Notes: generated by a model not told the origin, from the letters alone. A DNA stretch of 64,000 nt from Eledone cirrhosa (GCA_964016885.1 OZ024742.1:7131662-7195661); one strand, 5' to 3'. Counted from the first letter of the stretch, positions 26,073 to 43,204 are shown. Numbers and translations: made by a program.

Positions 26073-29000
26073 TTAAATAACAACAGCAACAATTAAATAA
26101 CAACACAACCAACAACAGCAACAATGACAATAACAACACAACCAACAACGGCAATAATGACAATAACAACACAACCAACAATATCAACAATGACAATAAC
26201 AACACAACCAACAACAGCAATAATGACAATAACAACACAACCAACAACAGCAACAATTACAATAACAACACAACCAACAACAGCAACAATGACAATAACG
26301 ACACAACCAACAACAGCAACAATGACAATAACAACACAACCAACAACAGCAACAATGACATTAACAACACAACCAACAACAGCAACAATGACAATAACAA
26401 CACAACCAACAACAGCAACAATGACAATAACAACACAACCAACAATATCAACAATGACAATAACAACACAACCAACAACAGCAACAATGACAATAACGAC
26501 ACAACCAACAACAGCAACAATGACAATAACAACACAACCAACAACAGCAACAATGACAATAACGACACAACCAACAACAGCAACAATGACAATAACAACA
26601 CAACCAACAACAGCAACAATGACATTAACAACACAACCAACAACAGCAACAATGACAATAACAACACAACCAACAACAGCAACAATGACAATAACAACAC
26701 AACCAACAATATCAACAATGACAATAACGACACAACCAACAACAGCAACAATGACAATAACAACACAACCAACAACAGCAACAATGACATTAACAACACA
26801 ACCAACAACAGCAACAATGACAATAACAACATAACCAACAACAGCAACAATGACAATAACAACACAACCAACAATATCAACAATGACAATAACAACAAAA
26901 CCAACAACAGCGACAATGACAATAACAACAAAACCAACAACAGCAACAATGACAATAACAACACAACCAACAACAGCAACAATGACAATAACAACATAAC
27001 CAACAACAGCAACAATGACAATAACAACACAACCAACAATATCAACAATGACAATAACAACACAACCAACAACAGCAACAATGACAATAACAACACAACC
27101 AACAATATCAACAATGACAATAACAACAAAACCAACAACAGCAACAATGACAATAACAACAAAACCAACAACAGCAACAATGACAATAACAACACAACCA
27201 ACAACAGCAAAAATGACAATAACAACACAACGAACAACAGCAACAATGACAATAACAACACAACCAACAACAGCAACAATGACAATAACAACACAACCAA
27301 CAATATCAACAATGACAATAACAACAAAACCAACAACAGCAACAATGACAATAACAACAAAACCAACAACAGCAACAATGACAATAACAACACAACCAAT
27401 AACAACAAAACCAACAATATCAACAATGACAATAACAACACAACCAACAACAGCAACAATGACAATAACAACACAACCAACAACAGCAACAATGACAATA
27501 ATAACACGACCAACAACAGCAACAATGACAATAACAACACGACCAACAACAGCAACAATGACAATAACAACACGACCAACAACAGCAACAATGACAATAA
27601 CAACACAACCAACAACAGCAACAATGACAATAACAACACGACCAACAACAGCAACAATTAAATAACAACACAACCAACAACAGCAACAATGACAATAACA
27701 ACACAACCAACAACAGCAACAATGACAATAACAACACAACCAACAACAGCAACAATGACAATAACAACAGAACCAGCAACAGCAACGATGACATTAACAA
27801 CACAACCAACAACAGCAACAATTACAACAACAACATAACCAACAACAGCAGCAATTATATAACAACACGACCAACAACAGCAACAATGACAATAACAACA
27901 CAACCAACAACAGCAACAATGACAATAACAACACAACCAACAACAGCAATAATGACAATAACAACACAACCAACAACAGCAATAATGACAATAACAACAC
28001 AACAACCAACAACAGCAACATTGACGGTAACAACAAAAACCAACAACAGCAACAGTGACAATAACAACACAACCAACAACAGCAACAATGACAATAACAA
28101 CAAAACCAACAACAGCAACAATGACAATAACAACACAACCAACAACAGCAACAGTGAAAATAACAACACAACCAACAACAGCAACAATGACAATAACAAC
28201 ACAACCAGCAACAGCAACAATGACAAAAACAAGACAACCAACAACATCAACAATGACAATAATAACACAACCAACAACAGCAACAATGACAATAACAACA
28301 AAACCAACAACAGCAACAATGACAATAACAACACAACCAACAACCGCAACAATGACAATAACAACACGACCAACAACAGCAATAATGACAATAACAAGAA
28401 AACCAGAGACAGCAATAATGACAATAACAACACAACCAACAACAGCAACAATGACAATAACAACACAACCAACAACAGCAATAATGACAATAACAACACA
28501 ACCAACAACAGCAATAATGACAATAACAACACAACCAACAACAGCAACAATGACAATAACAACACGACCAACAACAGCAACAATGACAATAACAACACAA
28601 CCAACAACAGCAACAATGACAATAGCAACACAACCAACAATATCAACAATGACAATAACAACACAACCAACAACAGCAATAATGACAATAACAACACAAC
28701 CAACAACAGCAACAATGACAATAACAACACAACCAACAACAGCAACAATGACAATAACAACACAACCAACAATAGCAACAATTAAATAACAACAGCGACA
28801 ATTAAATAACAACACAACCAACAACAGCAACAATGACAATAACAACACAACCAACAACGGCAATAATGACAATAACAACACAACCAACAATATCAACAAT
28901 GACAATAACAACACAACCAACAACAGCAATAATGACAATAACAACACAACCAACAACAGTAACAATGACAATAACAACACAACCAACAACAGCAACAATG

Positions 29001-29160
29001 ACAATAACGATACAACCAACAACAGCAACAATGACAATAACAACACAACCAACAACAGCAACAATGACATTAACAACACAACCAACAACAGCAACAATGA
29101 CAATAACAACACAACCAACAACAGCAACAATGACAATAACAACACAACCAACAACAGCAA
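25675..29160. repeat. 3,487-bp tandem duplication, copy 1
   Basis: Comprises the second half of a short D block, C at 26072, a 1,566-bp E block, B at 27657, a long D block and C at 28781. It recurs immediately downstream. Minus-strand frames 26093-27739 and 29580-31226 (548 codons) appear identical, as do 27855-28781 and 31342-32268. Confidence 0.85.
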
Positions 29161-29161
29161 C

Positions 29162-32100
29162 AATGACATTAACAACACAACCAACAACAGCAACAATGAC
29201 AATAACAACAAAACCAACAACAGCAACAATGACAATAACAACACAACCAACAACAGCAACAGTGAAAATAACAACACAACCAACAACAGCAACAATGACA
29301 ATAACAACACAACCAACAACAGCAACAATGACAATAACAACACAACCAACAACAGCAACAATGACAATAATAACACAATGAACAACAGCAACAATGACAA
29401 TAACAACAAAACCAACAACAGCAACAATGACAATAACAACACAACCAACAACAGCAATAATGACAATAACAACACAACCAACAACAGCAACAATGACAAT
29501 AACAACACAACCAACAACAGCAACAATGACAATAACAACACAACCAACAATAGCAACAATTAAATAACAACAGCAACAATTAAATAACAACACAACCAAC
29601 AACAGCAACAATGACAATAACAACACAACCAACAACGGCAATAATGACAATAACAACACAACCAACAATATCAACAATGACAATAACAACACAACCAACA
29701 ACAGCAATAATGACAATAACAACACAACCAACAACAGCAACAATTACAATAACAACACAACCAACAACAGCAACAATGACAATAACGACACAACCAACAA
29801 CAGCAACAATGACAATAACAACACAACCAACAACAGCAACAATGACATTAACAACACAACCAACAACAGCAACAATGACAATAACAACACAACCAACAAC
29901 AGCAACAATGACAATAACAACACAACCAACAATATCAACAATGACAATAACAACACAACCAACAACAGCAACAATGACAATAACGACACAACCAACAACA
30001 GCAACAATGACAATAACAACACAACCAACAACAGCAACAATGACAATAACGACACAACCAACAACAGCAACAATGACAATAACAACACAACCAACAACAG
30101 CAACAATGACATTAACAACACAACCAACAACAGCAACAATGACAATAACAACACAACCAACAACAGCAACAATGACAATAACAACACAACCAACAATATC
30201 AACAATGACAATAACGACACAACCAACAACAGCAACAATGACAATAACAACACAACCAACAACAGCAACAATGACATTAACAACACAACCAACAACAGCA
30301 ACAATGACAATAACAACATAACCAACAACAGCAACAATGACAATAACAACACAACCAACAATATCAACAATGACAATAACAACAAAACCAACAACAGCGA
30401 CAATGACAATAACAACAAAACCAACAACAGCAACAATGACAATAACAACACAACCAACAACAGCAACAATGACAATAACAACATAACCAACAACAGCAAC
30501 AATGACAATAACAACACAACCAACAATATCAACAATGACAATAACAACACAACCAACAACAGCAACAATGACAATAACAACACAACCAACAATATCAACA
30601 ATGACAATAACAACAAAACCAACAACAGCAACAATGACAATAACAACAAAACCAACAACAGCAACAATGACAATAACAACACAACCAACAACAGCAAAAA
30701 TGACAATAACAACACAACGAACAACAGCAACAATGACAATAACAACACAACCAACAACAGCAACAATGACAATAACAACACAACCAACAATATCAACAAT
30801 GACAATAACAACAAAACCAACAACAGCAACAATGACAATAACAACAAAACCAACAACAGCAACAATGACAATAACAACACAACCAATAACAACAAAACCA
30901 ACAATATCAACAATGACAATAACAACACAACCAACAACAGCAACAATGACAATAACAACACAACCAACAACAGCAACAATGACAATAATAACACGACCAA
31001 CAACAGCAACAATGACAATAACAACACGACCAACAACAGCAACAATGACAATAACAACACGACCAACAACAGCAACAATGACAATAACAACACAACCAAC
31101 AACAGCAACAATGACAATAACAACACGACCAACAACAGCAACAATTAAATAACAACACAACCAACAACAGCAACAATGACAATAACAACACAACCAACAA
31201 CAGCAACAATGACAATAACAACACAACCAACAACAGCAACAATGACAATAACAACAGAACCAGCAACAGCAACGATGACATTAACAACACAACCAACAAC
31301 AGCAACAATTACAACAACAACATAACCAACAACAGCAGCAATTATATAACAACACGACCAACAACAGCAACAATGACAATAACAACACAACCAACAACAG
31401 CAACAATGACAATAACAACACAACCAACAACAGCAATAATGACAATAACAACACAACCAACAACAGCAATAATGACAATAACAACACAACAACCAACAAC
31501 AGCAACATTGACGGTAACAACAAAAACCAACAACAGCAACAGTGACAATAACAACACAACCAACAACAGCAACAATGACAATAACAACAAAACCAACAAC
31601 AGCAACAATGACAATAACAACACAACCAACAACAGCAACAGTGAAAATAACAACACAACCAACAACAGCAACAATGACAATAACAACACAACCAGCAACA
31701 GCAACAATGACAAAAACAAGACAACCAACAACATCAACAATGACAATAATAACACAACCAACAACAGCAACAATGACAATAACAACAAAACCAACAACAG
31801 CAACAATGACAATAACAACACAACCAACAACCGCAACAATGACAATAACAACACGACCAACAACAGCAATAATGACAATAACAAGAAAACCAGAGACAGC
31901 AATAATGACAATAACAACACAACCAACAACAGCAACAATGACAATAACAACACAACCAACAACAGCAATAATGACAATAACAACACAACCAACAACAGCA
32001 ATAATGACAATAACAACACAACCAACAACAGCAACAATGACAATAACAACACGACCAACAACAGCAACAATGACAATAACAACACAACCAACAACAGCAA

Positions 32101-32640
32101 CAATGACAATAGCAACACAACCAACAATATCAACAATGACAATAACAACACAACCAACAACAGCAATAATGACAATAACAACACAACCAACAACAGCAAC
32201 AATGACAATAACAACACAACCAACAACAGCAACAATGACAATAACAACACAACCAACAATAGCAACAATTAAATAACAACAGCGACAATTAAATAACAAC
32301 ACAACCAACAACAGCAACAATGACAATAACAACACAACCAACAACGGCAATAATGACAATAACAACACAACCAACAATATCAACAATGACAATAACAACA
32401 CAACCAACAACAGCAATAATGACAATAACAACACAACCAACAACAGTAACAATGACAATAACAACACAACCAACAACAGCAACAATGACAATAACGATAC
32501 AACCAACAACAGCAACAATGACAATAACAACACAACCAACAACAGCAACAATGACATTAACAACACAACCAACAACAGCAACAATGACAATAACAACACA
32601 ACCAACAACAGCAACAATGACAATAACAACACAACCAACA
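29162..32640. repeat. 3,487-bp tandem duplication, copy 2
   Basis: Direct neighbour of copy 1. The join near 29160 switches from post-C units (GACATTAAC type) into the middle of a short D block (CAAAACC, then CAGTGAAAATAAC). A half D block without a B in front of it is therefore created at 29162-29559, marking the breakpoint. Identity ends near 32640, where an ATATC unit replaces the copy 1 junction. Confidence 0.82.
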
Positions 32641-35600
32641 ATATCAACAATGACAATAACAACACAACCAACAACAGCAACAATGACAATAACAACACAA
32701 CCAACACTATCAACAATGACAATAACAACACGACCAACAACAGCAACAATGACAATAACAACACAACCAACAACAGCAACAATGACAATAACAACATAAC
32801 CAACAACAGCAACAATGACAATAACAACAAAACCAACAACAGCAACAATGACAATAACAACACAACCAACAACAGCAACAATGACAAGAACAACACAACC
32901 AACAATATCAACAATGACGATAACAAAACAACCAACAACAGCAACAATGATAATAACAACACAACCAACAACAGCAACAATGACATTAACAACACAACCA
33001 ACAACAGCAACAATGACAATAACAACACAACCAACAACAGCAACAATGACAATAACAACACAACCAACAATATCAACAATGACAATAACAACACAACCAA
33101 CAACAGCAACAATGACAATAACAACACAACCAACAACCGCAACAATGACAATAACAACACAACCAACAACAGCAACAATGACAACAACAACACAACCAAC
33201 AACAATGACAATAATAACACATCCAATAACAGCAACAATGACAATAACAACACAACCAAAAACAGCAACAATGACAATAACAACACAACCAACAACAGCA
33301 ACAATGACAATAACAACACAACCAACAACAGCAACAATGACAATAACAACACGACCAACAACAGCAACAATGACAATAACAACACAACCAACAACAGCAA
33401 TAATGACAATAACAACACAACCAACAACAGCAACAATGACAATAACAACACAACCAACAACAGCAACAATGACAATAACAACACAACCAACAATAGCAAC
33501 AATTAAATAACAACAGCAACAATTAAATAACAACACAACCAACAACAGCAACAATGACAATAACAACACAACCAACAACGGCAATAATGACAATAACAAC
33601 ACAACCAACAATATCAACAATGACAATAACAACACAACCTACAACAGCAATAATGACAATAACAACACAACCAACAACAGCAACAATGACAATAACAACA
33701 CAACCAACAACAGCAACAATGACATTAACAACACAACCAACAACAGCAACGATGACAATAACAACACAACCAACAACAGCAACAATGACAATAACAACAC
33801 AACCAACAATATCAACAATGACAATAACAACACAACCAACAACAGCAACAATGACAATAACAACACAACCAACACTATCAACAATGACAATAACAACACA
33901 ACCAACAACAGCAACAATGACAATAACAACACAACCAACAATATCAACAATGATAATAACAACACAACCAACAACAGCAACAATGACAATAACAACACAA
34001 CCAACAATATCAACAATGACAATAACAACACAACCAACAACAGCAACAATGACAATAACAACACAACCAACAACCGCAACAATGACAATAACAACACAAC
34101 CAACAACAGCAACAATGACAACAACAACACAACCAACAACAATGACAATAATAACACATCCAATAACAACAACAATGACAATAACAACACAACCAACAAC
34201 AGCAACAATGACAATAACAACACAACCAACAACAGCAACAATGACAATAACAACACAACCAACAACAGCAACAATGACAATAACAACACGACCAACAACA
34301 GCAACAATGACAATAACAACACAACCAACAAAAGCAATAATGACAATAACAACACAACCAACAACAGCAACAATGACAATAACAACACAACCAACAACAG
34401 CAACAATGACAATAACAACACAACCAACAATAGCAACAATTAAATAACAACAGCAACAATTAAATAACAACACAACCAACAACAGCAACAATGACAATAA
34501 CAACACAACCAACAACGGCAATAATGACAATAACAACACAACCAAACAATATCAACAATGACAATAACAACACAACCTACAACAGCAATAATGACAATAA
34601 CAACACAACCAACAACAGCAACAATGACAATAACAACACAACCAACAACAGCAACAATGACAATAACGACACAACCAACAACAGCAACAATGACAATAAC
34701 AACACAACCAACAACAGCAACAATGACATTAACAACACAACCAACAACAGCAACAATGACAATAACAACACAACCAACAACAGCAACAATGACAATAACA
34801 ACACAACCAACAATATCAACAATGACAATAACAACACAACCAACAACAGCAACAATGACAATAACAACACAACCAACACTATCAACAATGACAATAACAA
34901 CAAAACCAACAACAGCAACAATGACAATAACAACACAACCAACAACAGCAATAATGACAATAACAACACAACCAACAACAGCAACAATGACAATAACAAC
35001 ACAACCAACAACAGCAACAATGACAATAACAACACAACCAACAACGGCAATAATGACAATAACAACACAACCAAACAATATCAACAATGACAATAACAAC
35101 ACAACCAACAATATCAACAATGACAATAACAACACAACCAACAACAGCAACAATGACAATAACAACACAACCAACACTATCAACAATGACAATAACAACA
35201 AAACCAACAACAGCAACAATGACAATAACAACACAACCAACAACAGCAACAATGACAATAACAACATAACCAACAACAGCAACAATGACAATAACAACAA
35301 AACCAACAACAGCAACAATGACAATAACAACACAACCAACAATATCAACAATGACGATAACAACACAACCAACAACAGCAACAATGATAATAACAACACA
35401 ACCAACAACAGCAACAATGACATTAACAACACAACCAACAACAGCAACAATGACAATAACAACACAACCAACAACAGCAACAATGACAATAACAACACAA
35501 CCAACAATATCAATGACAATAACAACACGACCAACAATAGCAATAATGACAATAACAACACAACCAACACCAGTAACAATGACAATAACAACACGACCAA

Positions 35601-38205
35601 CAACAGCAACAATGACAATAACAACACTACCAACAACAGCAACAATGACTATAACAACACAACCAACAACACCAACAATGACAATAACAACACAACCAAT
35701 AACAGCGACAATGACAATGTCAACAAAACCAACAACAGCAACAATGACAATAACAACACAACCAACAACAGCAACAATGACAATAACAACACGACCAACA
35801 ATATCAACGATGACAATAACAACACAACCAACAACAGCGACAATGACAATAACAACACAACCAACAACAGCAACAATGACAATAATAACACGACCAACAA
35901 CAGCAACAATGACAATAACAACACGACCAACAACAGCAACAATGACAATAACAACACGACCAACAACAGCAACAATGACAATAACAACACAACCAACAAC
36001 AGCAACAATGACAATAACAACACAACCAACAACAGCAACAATGACAATAACAACACGACCAACAACAGCAACAATTAAATAACAACACAACCAACAACAG
36101 CAACAATGACAATAACAACACAACCAACAACAGCAACAATGACAATAACAACACAACCAACAACAGCAACAATGACAATAACAACAGAACCAGCAACAGC
36201 AACGATGACATTAACAACACAACCAACAACAGCAACAATGACAACAACAACATAACAAACAACAGCAGCAATTAAATAACAACACGACCAACAACAGCAA
36301 CAATGACAATAACAACACAACCAACAACAGCAACAATGACAATAACAACACAACCAACAACAGCAACAGTGACAATAACAACACAACCAACAACAGCGAC
36401 AATGACAATAACAACAAAACCAACAACAGCAACAATGACAATAACAACAAAACCAACAACAGCAACAATGACAATAACAACACAACCAACAACAGCAACA
36501 ATCACAACAACAACACGACCAACAACAGCAATAATGACAATAACAACACAACCAACAACAGTAACAATGACAATAACAACACGACCAACAACAGCAACAA
36601 TGACAATAACAACACTACCAACAACAGCAACAATGACAATAACAACACAACCAACAACACCAACAATGACAATAAGAACACAACCAACAACAGCGACAAT
36701 GACAATAACAACAAAACCAACAACGGCAACAATGATAATAACAACACAACCAACAACAGCAACAATGACAATAACAACATAACCAACAACAGCAACAATG
36801 ACAATAACAACAAAACCAACAACAGCAACAATCACAATAACAACACAACCAACAACAGCAACAATGACAATAACAACACAACCAACAACAGCAACAATGT
36901 CAATAACAACACAACCAACAACAGCAACAATGACAATAACAACAAAACCAACAACAGCAACAATGACAATAACAACACAACCAACAACAGCAACAATGAC
37001 AATAACAACACAACCAACAACAGCAACAATGACAATAACAACACAACCAACAACAGCAACAATGACAATAAAAACACAACCAACAACAGCAACCATGACA
37101 ATAACAATACGACCAACAACAGCAACAATGACAATAACAACACAACCAACAATATCAACAATGACAATAACAACACAACCAACAACAGCAACAATGACAA
37201 TAACAACACAACCAACAACAGCAACAATGACAATAATAACACGACCAACAACAGCAACAATGACAATAACAACACGACCAACAACAGCAACAGTGACAAT
37301 AACAACACGACCAACAACAGCAACAATGACAATAACAACACAAGCAACAACAGCAACAATGACAATAACAACACGACCAACAACAGCAACAATTAAATAA
37401 CAACACAACCAACAACAGCAACAATGACAATAACAACACAACCAACAACAGCAACAATGACAATAACAACACAACCAACAACAGCAACAATGACAATAAC
37501 AACAGAACCAGCAACAGAAACGATGACATTAACAACACAACCAACAACAGCAACAATGACAACAACAACATAACCAACAACAGCAGCAATTAAATAACAA
37601 CACGACCAACAACAGCAACAATGACAATAACAACACAACCAACAACAGCAACAATGACAATAACAACACAACCAACAACAGCAATAATGACAATAACAAC
37701 ACAACCAACAACAGCAATAATGACAATAACAACACAACAACCAACAACAGCAACAATGACAGTAACAACACAACCAACAACAGCAACAGTGACAATAACA
37801 ACACAACCAACAACAGCAACAATGACAATAACAACAAAACCAACAACAGCAACAATGACAATAACAACACAACCAACAACAGCAACAGTGAAAATAACAA
37901 CACAACCAACAACAGCAACAATGACAATAACAACACAACCAACAAAAGCAACAATGACAATAACAACACAACCAACAACAGCAACAATGACAATAATAAC
38001 ACAATGAACAACAGCAACAATGACAATAACAACAAAACCAACAACAGCAACAATGACAATAACAACACAACCAACAACAGCAATAATGACAATAACAACA
38101 CAACCAACAACAGCAACAATGACAATAACAACACAACCAACAACAGCAACAATGACAATAACAACACAACCAACAATAGCAACAATTAAATAACAACAGC
38201 AACAA
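31144..38205. repeat. 7.2-kb segmental duplication, copy 2
   Basis: Second copy of 18880-26092. Two differences account for the 151-bp change in offset: two units (66 bp) present near 22590-22655 are missing near 34856, and an 85-bp piece with the C doublet of 22855 is missing near 35030. The TTAAAT landmark has thus been deleted from this copy. Other differences are isolated single-base changes, such as CAAAAGCAACAATG near 37945. Confidence 0.88.
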
Positions 38206-39180
38206 TTAAATAACAACACAACCAACAACAGCAACAATGACAATAACAACACAACCAACAACGGCAATAATGACAATAACAACACAACCAACAATATCAA
38301 CAATGACAATAACAACACAACCAACAACAGCAATAATGACAATAACAACACAACCAACAACAGCAACAATGACAATAACAACACAACCAACAACAGCAAC
38401 AATGACAATAACGACACAATCAACAACAGAAACAATGACAATAACAACACAACCAACAACAGCAACAATGACATTAACAACACAACCAACAACAGCAACA
38501 ATGACAATAACAACACAACCAACAATATCAACAATGACAATAACAACACAACCAACAACAGCAACAATGAAAATAACAACACAACCAACACTATCAACAA
38601 TGACAATAACAACAAAACCAACAACAGCAACAATGACAATAACAACACAACCAACAACAGCAACAATGACAATAACAACATAACCAACAACAGCAACAAT
38701 GACAATAACAACAAAACCAACAACAGCAACAATGACAATAACAACACAACCAACAACAGCAACAATGACAATAACAACACAACCAACAATATCAACAATG
38801 ACGATAACAACACAACCAACAACAGCAACAATGATAATAACAACACAACCAACAACTGCAACAATGACATTAACAACACAACCAACAACAGCGACAATGA
38901 CAATAACAACAAAACAAACAACAGCAACAATGACAATAACAACACAACCAACAACAGCAACAATGACAATAACAACATAACCAACAACAGCAACAATGAC
39001 AATAACAAGAAAACCAACAACAGCAACAATGACAATAACAACACAACCAACAACAGCAACAATGACAATAACAACACAACCAACAACAGCAACAATGGCA
39101 ATAACAACACAACCAACAACAGAAACAATGAAAATAACAACAAAACCAACAACAGCAACAATGACAATAACAACACAACC
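37590..39180. repeat. 8,503-bp-offset duplication, copy 1
   Basis: Short D block, C and the first kilobase of an E block. Its variant order, including ACACTATC, two AACATAACC stop units, CAAACAAC and CAATGGCAATAAC, recurs at 46093-47683. Private changes here include CACAATCAACAACAG near 38418 and AAGAAAACC near 39008. Confidence 0.82.
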
Positions 39181-40678
39181 AACAACAGCAACAATGACAA
39201 TAACAACACAACCAACAACAGCAACGATGACAATAACAACACAACGAACAACAGCAACAATGACAATAACAACACAACCAACAACAGCAATAATGACAAT
39301 AACAACACAACCAACAACAGCAACGATGACAATAACAACACAACCAACAACAGCAACAATGACAACAACAACATAACCAACAACAGCAGCAATTAAATAA
39401 CAACACGACCAACAACAGCAACAATGACAATAACAACACAACCAACAACAGCAACAATGACAATAACAACACAACCAACAACAGCAATAATGACAATAAC
39501 AACACAACCAACAACAGCAATAATGACAATAACAACACAACCAACAACAGCAACGATGACAATAACAACACAACCAACAACAGCAACAATGACAATAACA
39601 ACACAACCAACAACAGCGACAATGACAATAACAACAAAACCAACAACAGCAACAATGACAATAACAACAAAACCAACAACAGCAACAATGACAATAACAA
39701 CACAACCAACAACAGCAACAATGACAATAACAACACGACCAACAACAGCAATAATGACAATAACAACACAACCAACAACAGTAACAATGACAATAACAAC
39801 ACGACCAACAACAGCAACAATGACAATAACAACACTACCAACAACAGCAACAATGACAATAACAACACAACCAACAACACCAACAATGACAATAAGAACA
39901 CAACCAACAACAGCAACAATGACAATAACAACACAACCAACAACAGCAACAGTGACAATAACAACACAACCAACAACAGCAACAATGACAATAACAACAC
40001 AACCAACAACAGCAACAGTGACAATAACAACACAACCAACAACAGCGACAATGACAATAACAACAAAACCAACAACGGCAACAATGATAATAACAACACA
40101 ACCAACAACAGCAACAATGACAATAACAACATAACCAACAACAGCAACAATGACAATAACAACAAAACCAAGAACAGTAACAATGACAATAACAACACAA
40201 CCAACAACAGCAACAATGACAATAACAACACAACCAACAACAGCAACAATGACAATAACGACACAACCAACAACAGCAACAATGACAATAACAACAAAAC
40301 CAACAACAGCAACAATGACAATAACAACACAACCAACAACAGCAACAATGACAATAACAACACAACCAACAACAGCAACAATGACAATAACAACACAACC
40401 AACAACAGCAACAATGACAATAAAAACACAACCAACAACAGCAACCATGACAATAACAATACGACCAACAACAGCAACAATGACAATAACAACACAACCA
40501 ACAATATCAACAATGACAATAACAACACAACCAACAACAGCAACAATGACAATAATAACACGACCAACAACAGCAACAATGACAATAACAACACGACCAA
40601 CAACAGCAACAGTGACAATAACAACACGACCAACAACAGCAACAATGACAATAACAACACTACCAACAACAGCAACAA
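39180..40678. repeat. E remnant, solitary B right half at 39392, and X block
   Basis: CAACGATG units occur near 39223 and 39320. At 39392 ATTAAAT appears after the CATAACC and CAGCAGC units of B, but the left heptamer and the AGAACCAGC unit are absent, so only the right end of a B module is present. An X-type block follows, with alternating CAGTGAC units near 39949 and 40015 not found in other X blocks. Confidence 0.75.
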
Positions 40679-42150
40679 TTAAATAACAACACAACCAACA
40701 ACAGCAACAATGACAATAACAACACAACCAACAACAGCAACAATGACAATAACAACACAACCAACAACAGCAACAATGACAATAACAACAGAAACAGCAA
40801 CAGCAACGATGACATTAACAACACAACCAACAACAGCAACAATGACAACAACAACATAACCAACAACAGCAGCAATTAAATAACAACACGACCAACAACA
40901 GCAACAATGACAATAACAACACAACCAACAACAGCAACAATGACAATAACAACACAACCAACAACAGCAATAATGACAATAACAACACGACCAACAACAG
41001 CAATAATGACAATAACAACACAACAACCAACAACAGCAACAATGACAGTAACAACACAACCAACAACAGCAACAGTGACAATAACAACACAACCAACAAC
41101 CGCAACAATGACAATAACAACAAAACCAACAACAGCAACAATGACAATAACAACACAACCAACAACAGCAACAGTGAAAATAACAACACAACCAACAACA
41201 GCAACAATGACAATAACAACACAACCAACAACAGCAACAATGACAATAACAACACAACCAACAACAGCAACAATGACAATAATAACACAATCAACAACAG
41301 CAACAATGACAATAACAACAAAACCAACAACAGCAACAATGACAATAACAACACAACCAACAACAGCAATAATGACAATAACAACACAACCAACAACAGC
41401 AACAATGACAATAACAACACAACCAACAACAGCAACAATGACAATAACAACACAACCAACAATAGCAACAATTATATAACAACAGCAACAATTAAATAAC
41501 AACACAACCAACAACAGCAACAATGACAATAACAACACAACCAACAACGGCAATAATGACAATAACAACACAACCAACAATATCAACAATGACAATAACA
41601 ACACAACCAACAACAGCAATAATGACAATAACAACACAACCAACAACAGCAACAATGACAATAACAACACAACCAACAACAGCAACAATGACAATAACAA
41701 CAAAACCAACAACAGCAACAATGACAATAACAACACAACCAACAACAACAACAATGACAATAACAACACAACCAACAACAGCAACAATGACAATAACAAC
41801 ACAACCAACAACAGCAACAATGACAATAAAAACACAACCAACAACAGCAACCATGACAATAACAATACGACCAACAACAGCAATAATGACAATAACAACA
41901 CAACCAACAATATCAACAATGACAATAACAACACAACCAAAAACAGCAACAATGACAATAACAACACAACCAACAACAGCAACAATGACAATAATAACAC
42001 GACCAACAACAGCAACAATGACAATAACAACACAACCAACAACAGCAACAGTGACAATAACAACACGACCAACAACAGCAACAATGACAATAACAACACA
42101 AGCAACAACAGCAACAATGACAATAACAACACGACCAACAACAGCAACAA
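40020..42150. repeat. 3,778-bp-offset duplication, copy 1
   Basis: Right part of an X block, B at 40678, short D block, C at 41471 (ATTATAT form), and a short E block. The same arrangement, including the rare ATTATAT heptamer, is found at 43800-45928. Confidence 0.83.
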
Positions 42151-43204
42151 TTAAATAACAACACAACCAACAACAGCAACAATGACAATAACAACACAAC
42201 CAACAACAGCAACAATGACAATAACAACGCAACCAACAACAGCAACAATGACAATAACAACAGAACCAGCAACAGCAACGATGACATTAACAACACGAGC
42301 AACAACAGCAACAATGACAACAACAACATAACCAACAACAGCAGCAATTAAATAACAACACGACCAACAACAGCAACAATGACAATAACAACACAACCAA
42401 CAACAGCAACAATGACAATAACAACACAACCAACAACAGCAACAATGACAATAACAACACAACCAACAACAGCGACAATGACAATAACAACAAAACCAAC
42501 AACAGCAACAATGACAATAACAACAAAACCAACAACAGCAACAATGACAATAACAACACAACCAACAACAGCAACAATGACAATAACAACACGACCAACA
42601 ACAGCAATAATGACAATAACAACACAACCAACAACAGTAACAATGACAATAACAACACGACCAACAACAGCAACAATGACAATAACAACACTACCAACAA
42701 CAGCAACAATGACAATAACAACACAACCAACAACACCAACAATGACAATAAGAACACAACCAACAACAGCGACAATGACAATAACAACAAAACCAACAAC
42801 GGCAACAATGATAATAACAACACAACCAACAACAGCAACAATGACAATAACAACATAACCAACAACAGCAACAATGACAATAACAACAAAACCAAGAACA
42901 GTAACAATGACAATAACAACACAACCAACAACAGCAACAATGACAATAACAACACAACCAACAACAGCAACAATGACAATAACGACACAACCAACAACAG
43001 CAACAATGACAATAACAACAAAACCAACAACAGCAACAATGACAATAACAACACAACCAACAACAGCAACAATGACAATAACAACACAACCAACAACAGC
43101 AACAATGACAATAACAACACAACCAACAACAGCAACAATGACAATAAAAACACAACCAACAACAGCAACCATGACAATAACAATACGACCAACAACAGCA
43201 ACAA
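42150..43204. repeat. 1,054-bp tandem B+X unit, copy 1
   Basis: B, then an 857-bp X block ending abruptly after CAATACGACC at the next B. The tail with ATATC and CACGACC units is missing. The following 1,054 bp (43204-44258) repeats it, including the rare AACACGAGCAACAAC unit inside B and AACGCAACC in its third unit. Confidence 0.85.

Larger units (their letters stand above)
18880..26092. repeat. 7.2-kb segmental duplication, copy 1
   Basis: Contains B, a 927-bp D block, C doublets at 20004, 21238, 22175 and 22855, then B at 23961, an X block, B at 25279, a 596-bp D block and C at 26072. The same order of variants is found at 31144-38205. Translations of 18881-21238 and 31145-33502 (785 codons), and of 20025-21371 and 32289-33635 (448 codons), appear identical. 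Offset is 12,264 bp up to about 22560 and 12,113 bp from about 22940. Confidence 0.88.
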
